DNA of 64,000 bases from Theobroma cacao (taxonomy: Eukaryota > Streptophyta > Magnoliopsida > Malvales > Malvaceae), in the NCBI RefSeq assembly GCF_000208745.1, contig NC_030853.1, positions 665,948 to 729,947 of the forward strand, read 5' to 3'. The notes below the pieces were generated by a model, which saw nothing but the letters and a program-made list of their open reading frames with translations, was not told the origin of the DNA and did not search any database. The position numbers and the translations under genes were made by a program. Positions 59,096 to 64,000 of this stretch are shown in pieces (positions within the stretch are counted from its first letter, which is position 1; each line of letters begins with the position of its first letter).

Positions 59096-59281
59096 GGACA
59101 ACTGTTTACCAAAAACACAAGTCTTTGCAAAATCATAAGACCATTTATGGGGGTCGAGGCTTGCCTATTGCTGGAAGGCCAAGGAAATTGGTGACTTGAT
59201 GATAGGGTAGTTGACGATCCGAAGCCCTGGTGGTGAACGACAGTCGTAACTATAACAATCCTAAGGTAGCGAAATTCTTTG
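59096..59281 (+). pseudogene. Nuclear copy of a plastid 23S rRNA segment (NUPT)
   Basis: Contains ACTGTTTACCAAAAACACAA, ATAAGACCATTTATGGGGG, GGAAATTGGTGACTTGATGA and GTAACTATAACAATCCTAAG, then GTAGCGAAATTC, in the order of the conserved peptidyl-transferase-proximal part of plastid/bacterial 23S rRNA. Most differences I can recall from the organelle sequence are C-to-T or G-to-A, as expected from decay of methylated cytosines in the nucleus. About 186 bp; not functional. It abuts the MITE at 58535-59076. Confidence 0.85.
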
Positions 59282-61235
59282 AAGTGTAAACATAATAATA
59301 TCAATTAGACAGATTCTAAACTAAATCAACGAGATTTGTTTAGATTACAATATTATTAAATTACAATTATGATTATCTTGATTCTCTCCTGTATTATTGA
59401 TAATTTTTTATATAAATTCTATATATTTTTATAAAATTCACAATTTAAAATAAAAGATTGGTTAAAGATATAATTAGAAACTTATTCTAAGAAAGGATTT
59501 TTGTGTTTAAGAAATTATTTACATCAAATTAAAGAAAAGATAATGCATTAAATATAATTTTTTTTCTTTATATGTCATCTTAATCTATAAATAGTAGCAT
59601 TAGTAAACCAGGCCAAACAAGCATATTGTCTTATTATTTCTCCATCACGACAAAGTCCACTATTCCATTACTCTTGCTTCTTATAGAAAGTCTTGAGAAT
59701 CCTAAAAACAGAATCTGAATTTCCTTTCACACACCAACTTTATTCCATTTCAGGAATATGAAATTTAGTGAAATACCAAATTTAGTCCTTCCCTAATTGT
59801 ATTTTTACAACCATAGATTCTTTTTTTGATTATTCATGTACTCCCTTTGTCACATACTTAGTATATAAATTAAACCCTTTACCATATTGAAGCGGCCAAC
59901 CTACCATGTTCATGCAAATGGAATGAATAACCTATGCCCCTTTCACATGGTTAGACTGATTCAACTTCTCACACTCATTTGATGAATGATCCGTAAAGAA
60001 TGTCAACAAAATTTAAATAATTTTAATACTTATTTATTCTTATTATTATTATTATTTAAAAAGTAATATTATAATTAATAAATTAAAATTTCAATTTAAT
60101 TTAAAAGATCAAGAAAGGTATGCAAATCAGGTCAATCAATGCATTGATATTGGGTGGATGGTGGAAACCAGCTCGATAGTATTGTGAGTTGACTTTTGTA
60201 CTTTTATCTTGAGTTCAAAATATATTCTATAAAAATCACTGTAAAATGATAACATTAATAAATAATTTATATAATTTCTTATAGTTTTTAATCTTTTTTA
60301 AGAGTTAGATTCTTGAAATTTATAGATATTTATTAAGATTAGTTAACTTTTTTTTTTTAATTTATAATTATCATCAAATTCAAGAATAAATATTATATTG
60401 ATTATAATTTTATTAGTAAGTATTATATTAATAAATACCTATGTATAGCTTCAAATTTTTTATTATTTAACTTATTTATTTTATTATAATAATTAATAAT
60501 TATATTTTATATAAATTAACGGTTACGATAAAATAAATAAAAATATGAATAAGTATGCTACATGGTACAACTTGCATAAATATTAAATGGAGGGTGGATA
60601 ACAACTCAGCATTGTTATGAATTTACAATTTTACCCCTACTTATTTCTTCAAAGCAAAGGTAAGAATCTAGCACAATGACAAAGGAAAAAGTAAGGAAAG
60701 GCAGACATGATCACATGCCGTTCTTGAAACTTTAAGGGCATGTTTGGTTTGAGAAACATGTTCGACTCATTAAGTATGAATGATGTTAATAAAATATTTT
60801 TATTATTATTTTATTTTTAAATTTATATTGTATCGATTCTTTTAATGTGCTGGATAATATCATTCTTTATTTTCATATTTTTTTATTTTCATTGAAACAT
60901 AAATAAAAATTAATTTTTTATTATAATTAAAACGAATTTTTGACATTCAAAACTTTAAAGCCTAAGATCTTAATGTTTTTCTATTCTTCAAGTTGGAAAT
61001 AAAAAAATCATCTTTTAACCACCCACCCAGTATTCTTATTATCTTACACCAATTCGTTTATTTTTCCTTTAAAATATGTTATAAAAACTATTTAATCATC
61101 CATAAATCTGAATCTTTTTTGTTAAAGAAAATTTTAAATTTTCAGTAACCAAACATGTCCTAAATCAAAAAACTTCTCTTTCATTTGTACGTCTTGTCAA
61201 TTTGCAACAAAAGAAGAGAAAAGTTAATTTAACAC

Positions 61236-61271
<36 letters not shown>

Positions 61272-61599
61272 TATTTTATTTTTAATTTATCTCAAGCAAT
61301 TCACCGAAATAATTGCGAAAATTCGTTAGAAAATCAAAATTGAAAAACAAAATCACAACCAAAAGAGTAAAAAATTTATTGATAATTATAAAATAATTAT
61401 TACTATATGGAAAATCTTAATCAAATTCAATTAAATCGAGTATCTACTTTATATAAGCAACGACCTTAGCGATAGCACGAGTGTTCCATGCGGCCGACCC
61501 AGCAAAAACACAACAAAAGCTGCAAATTTTTACTGCGTTACGAGTACGGCCAGTAGTCAAATACGGTGAAAAAGCGATTGCACCATCGCGTGAGATTTT
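59282..61599. other. AT-rich intergenic region upstream of DRM
   Basis: No gene or clear transposon is recognised. A long TA microsatellite lies at about 61236-61268. Confidence 0.45.
61236..61268. repeat. TA microsatellite
   Basis: An uninterrupted TA run of about 16 units following AACACG. Confidence 0.9.
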
Positions 61600-62944
61600 A
61601 TTTACCCTTTTATTTACTGCCCCTCAAAAAATTTGCGATTCCCGCAACAAATAGACTAGACTCTGTCGCTCCCTCTATTTCGTTGCGTCTCTGTTTTCTT
61701 TCTCTCTCAAAAACGATTCAAACTTAATTCACTGTTGAAAGCTAAAACCTCCATTTTTTTTTTCAATCCCTTTCGATTTTTGCATGCCTCGGCTCTGCTC
61801 TGAATTAGGTGCAAATCTCCATTTTTATCATCGTTTTGGAAATTTTTTACCGCGCGGAAGACTTTTTGTTGAGGAGATGAACTGCATTATCGTATTTCTC
61901 TAAGAAAGTTTCGGCATCAGATTTATATTCTCCGTTTTGGATTCGTTGAAGTAAGTGTTTTTCGTTTAACGAATTGATCGGTTGCGTTAATTACTGCTTG
62001 TTTCCGTTGATTCGAGAGTTAGTTATCGGTTAACTATAGGATTAGGCGTTTCTCTAATGCGTTTTCTTTTCTCTCTTTTTTTTGCTGTTCCTGTTTGGTT
62101 GCCGAGAAACGATTTGTTTTTGCTGCTTCAACTAAGTTTTATACTTCGTTTTTTCTTGTTTAGTTTCGCAGCTAGGAAAGAGGAGTCAAATTTTGGCATC
62201 GAATATTGTGCGGACGGTTTATTTGTCGATCATATATCTGTATTATATGCTAATTTCGATGTTTTTAATATAATAATATTTAACAGAAATGAGGCTTATA
62301 AATTATATTTTTATCTTTTATCTTTTATCTTTTATAAATTTAATCTAATAAACTAATTTAAAAATATTATTTGTTTATTTTTTTTTATTTTTTCTGATTT
62401 TTGATCTTTTTCATGTTTCTTGAGATGTAAGAAGAGAGTATTACGACTCGAACTTATAATTTCTGTATAGACTTTTTGAGGTTTAGTACACAAAACCTTT
62501 ACTCTCTTGTTGTAGATAATGTCCTTTTGGGGTTCTTTAATCTCTTGGTAATGTGGATGATTAAGCCTCCTTGTGTTTAACTTGGTCAAATGACTAGAAG
62601 TAAAATATCTTGTGGTTTTAGTTGTTGATTGTGAAGATTATCGAAAAGGGACCTTGAACTTGCATAGATTACCAAGGATATGGTTGTTTCTAGGTAAATA
62701 AAAAAGGCTTAGTTTATTGTTGCAGTTATGTTTCTCTAGGAGATTGACTGAGTTTCAATCCGTTATCAATATTACCAAATTCCATATGCAAGGCATGGAT
62801 AATTTACATGTGGCTTGGCTGTTGATAAATTGTTTAATTTTATGGTTTTATAGTTGATATTTTGCCCTAGCTTCTGACCTATCTTCATTTGTTTCTTTTA
62901 CAGGTTGAGAAACTTTTCTTGGGCTGTACTGTAGCTCAAGAAAA
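61600..62944 (+). promoter_or_regulatory. Promoter, leader and 5'UTR intron of the DRM gene
   Basis: A pyrimidine-rich leader (CTCTGTTTTCTTTCTCTCTC) lies near 61690. TTGAA|GTAAGT gives a donor at 61951 and TTTTACAG an acceptor ending at 62903, so a 953-bp 5'UTR intron is predicted. The 99-codon frame at 62057-62356 falls in this intron and has no domain. Confidence 0.55.
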
Positions 62945-64000
62945 ATGGTATTCTTTAGTTTTATTCTTTTTTTTTTCAAAATTTTTGTGCTGTCATTTTA
63001 ATATCTTTCCTATATTTCTTAACAAGGTCTCATTTATGAACGAGACTTAGTTTTATTATTAGGCAGACTAAAAGAAATGAAATGGATTATTCTTTAATTA
63101 TTAATTCGTTTTTTTAATGTATTCTGATATCATGCATGGTGTGTTCATCTGTAATTTGTGCAGAATGGTAACAGTTCTGGTGGCGGTGGTGATAATTTTG
63201 ACTGGGATACTGAAGATGAGCTGGAAATCGATAATTATGCTATCGCCTCCCACTCAGGGGTGACAATTCCTACCGGAGAAGCTGTTTCGGGCTCAGCAGA
63301 GGTACATGCTCCCCAATGCAATTAGTGCATGTGCCATTCTGGAATAGTGTTGCAGTTGCAGCACTAATCAGGAATTTACTTGCAAATTGTTTTAATGGTT
63401 ATAAAGATGGTGTGTGATGGAATTTTCTTTGATTTGTAATTTTCAAAGAAATGTTATAGATTTGGTAATTATCAATAATTGATGAGTTCCTATGGGAATT
63501 AGTTGAAATAATGGAGCATTAGCTGACCTTTTAGGCAATTTTTACTGGAGGCCTCCGTAAATTTGCCTCTACTTTTCATGTACTGCTTTCTGAACTTTTT
63601 CTTCTATAAGGAGCTTGAATCTGTCATTGATATTCAGTTTAGTTGGTGATATAACTGATGTGCTTGGCTTAAATTTTATTGATTAGCCTCCAGTGCAGTA
63701 AAAATTTTGCATTTATTCAGTGAGCTTTACCCTTTTGACTTCAGCATCTACCCTAATTATGCTCAAATATGCTACCTATATTTGCAGACAATTAATCTTC
63801 TCTGTTATAGTTTCTTGAAACTTTTCCAGGCATATAATGGTGAAGAAAAAGTAATTTTGTAACTAACTCATGGTTAACTTTTACTGTCTCAAGGCAAGCC
63901 TGTCTGCAGATTCTTCCAATTCCAAGGTAATTGATCATTTTGTAGGAATGGGGTTTTCGAAAGAAATGGTTGCCAAAGCAATTGAAGAAAATGGTAAAGC
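62945..64000 (+). CDS. DRM2: DRM-type de novo DNA (cytosine-5) methyltransferase, 5' end only
   Basis: Exons in the window: 62945-62947 (ATG only), 63164-63301, and 63894 to beyond 64000. The frame stays open: an acidic N-terminus (NFDWDTEDELEIDNY) and then a ubiquitin-associated (UBA) domain start, VIDHFVGMGFSKEMVAKAIE, as in plant DRM1/DRM2. DRM enzymes methylate cytosines in all contexts in RNA-directed DNA methylation; the UBA repeats precede the rearranged catalytic domain, which lies outside the window. Exon 3 uses an acceptor CTCAAG rather than CAG; the nearby TCTGCAG would break the frame. DRM1 versus DRM2 cannot be separated from this part, so the symbol is tentative. Confidence 0.82.

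Noticed and set aside
62057..62356. 99-codon frame as a separate gene
   Set aside because: It lies in the predicted 5'UTR intron of DRM and is AT-rich without domains.

Overview
This is nuclear DNA of a flowering plant, almost certainly a eudicot. The genes are split by AT-rich GT-AG introns, intergenic DNA is very AT-rich, and the proteins match plant-only families: S19 R2R3-MYB, SHAGGY-like kinases, DRM methyltransferase, chloroplast-targeted bL12 and peptide deformylase 1B. The species cannot be read from the sequence. Two N runs (one base at 21847, five bases at 48643-48647) mark unresolved points in AT tracts.

Gene-rich left half (1-36 kb), in order: the 3' end of a universal stress protein gene (+); a PWWP-domain chromatin protein (-); intronless chloroplast ribosomal protein L12 (-); tRNA-Pro(TGG) (-); monodehydroascorbate reductase 4 with a C-terminal peroxisomal membrane anchor (-); a LINE relic (-); an S19 R2R3-MYB of the MYB21/24 type (-); an ARF1-class GTPase with a GC-AG last intron (-); peptide deformylase 1B (+); and a secreted GH28 polygalacturonase (-), convergent with the deformylase. 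All of these genes except the edge-cut stress protein could be assembled exon by exon with an open frame and the length expected for the family.

The region from 36.6 to 46.6 kb is a nest of transposable elements. An old Ty3/gypsy-like LTR element (left LTR 36595-38273, right LTR 43202-about 46567, interrupted) has been invaded by a LINE whose ORF2 is mostly deleted, a hAT-type MITE, a decayed hAT transposase element, and a TRIM-like element with three 160-bp LTRs and two internal segments flanked by a 5-bp target duplication. The uninterrupted sister LTR supplies the empty site. Four copies of an AT-rich fold-back MITE family with long terminal inverted repeats lie elsewhere in the window.

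Right part (51-64 kb): a 12-exon GSK3/SHAGGY-like kinase gene (+) with an 805-bp hAT MITE and perfect 8-bp target duplication in an intron; a copia pol fragment; another hAT-like MITE abutting a decayed plastid 23S rRNA fragment (nuclear plastid DNA); and the 5' end of a DRM-type de novo DNA methyltransferase gene (+), cut by the window edge.

The host genes are ordinary housekeeping, stress and development genes and do not form a cluster. RPL12 and PDF1B both serve plastid gene expression, and MDAR4 and the stress protein relate to redox and stress, but neighbouring genes in plants are usually independent. I found no new multi-gene system. The novelty is in the layered mobile-element structures and a few unusual exon designs.
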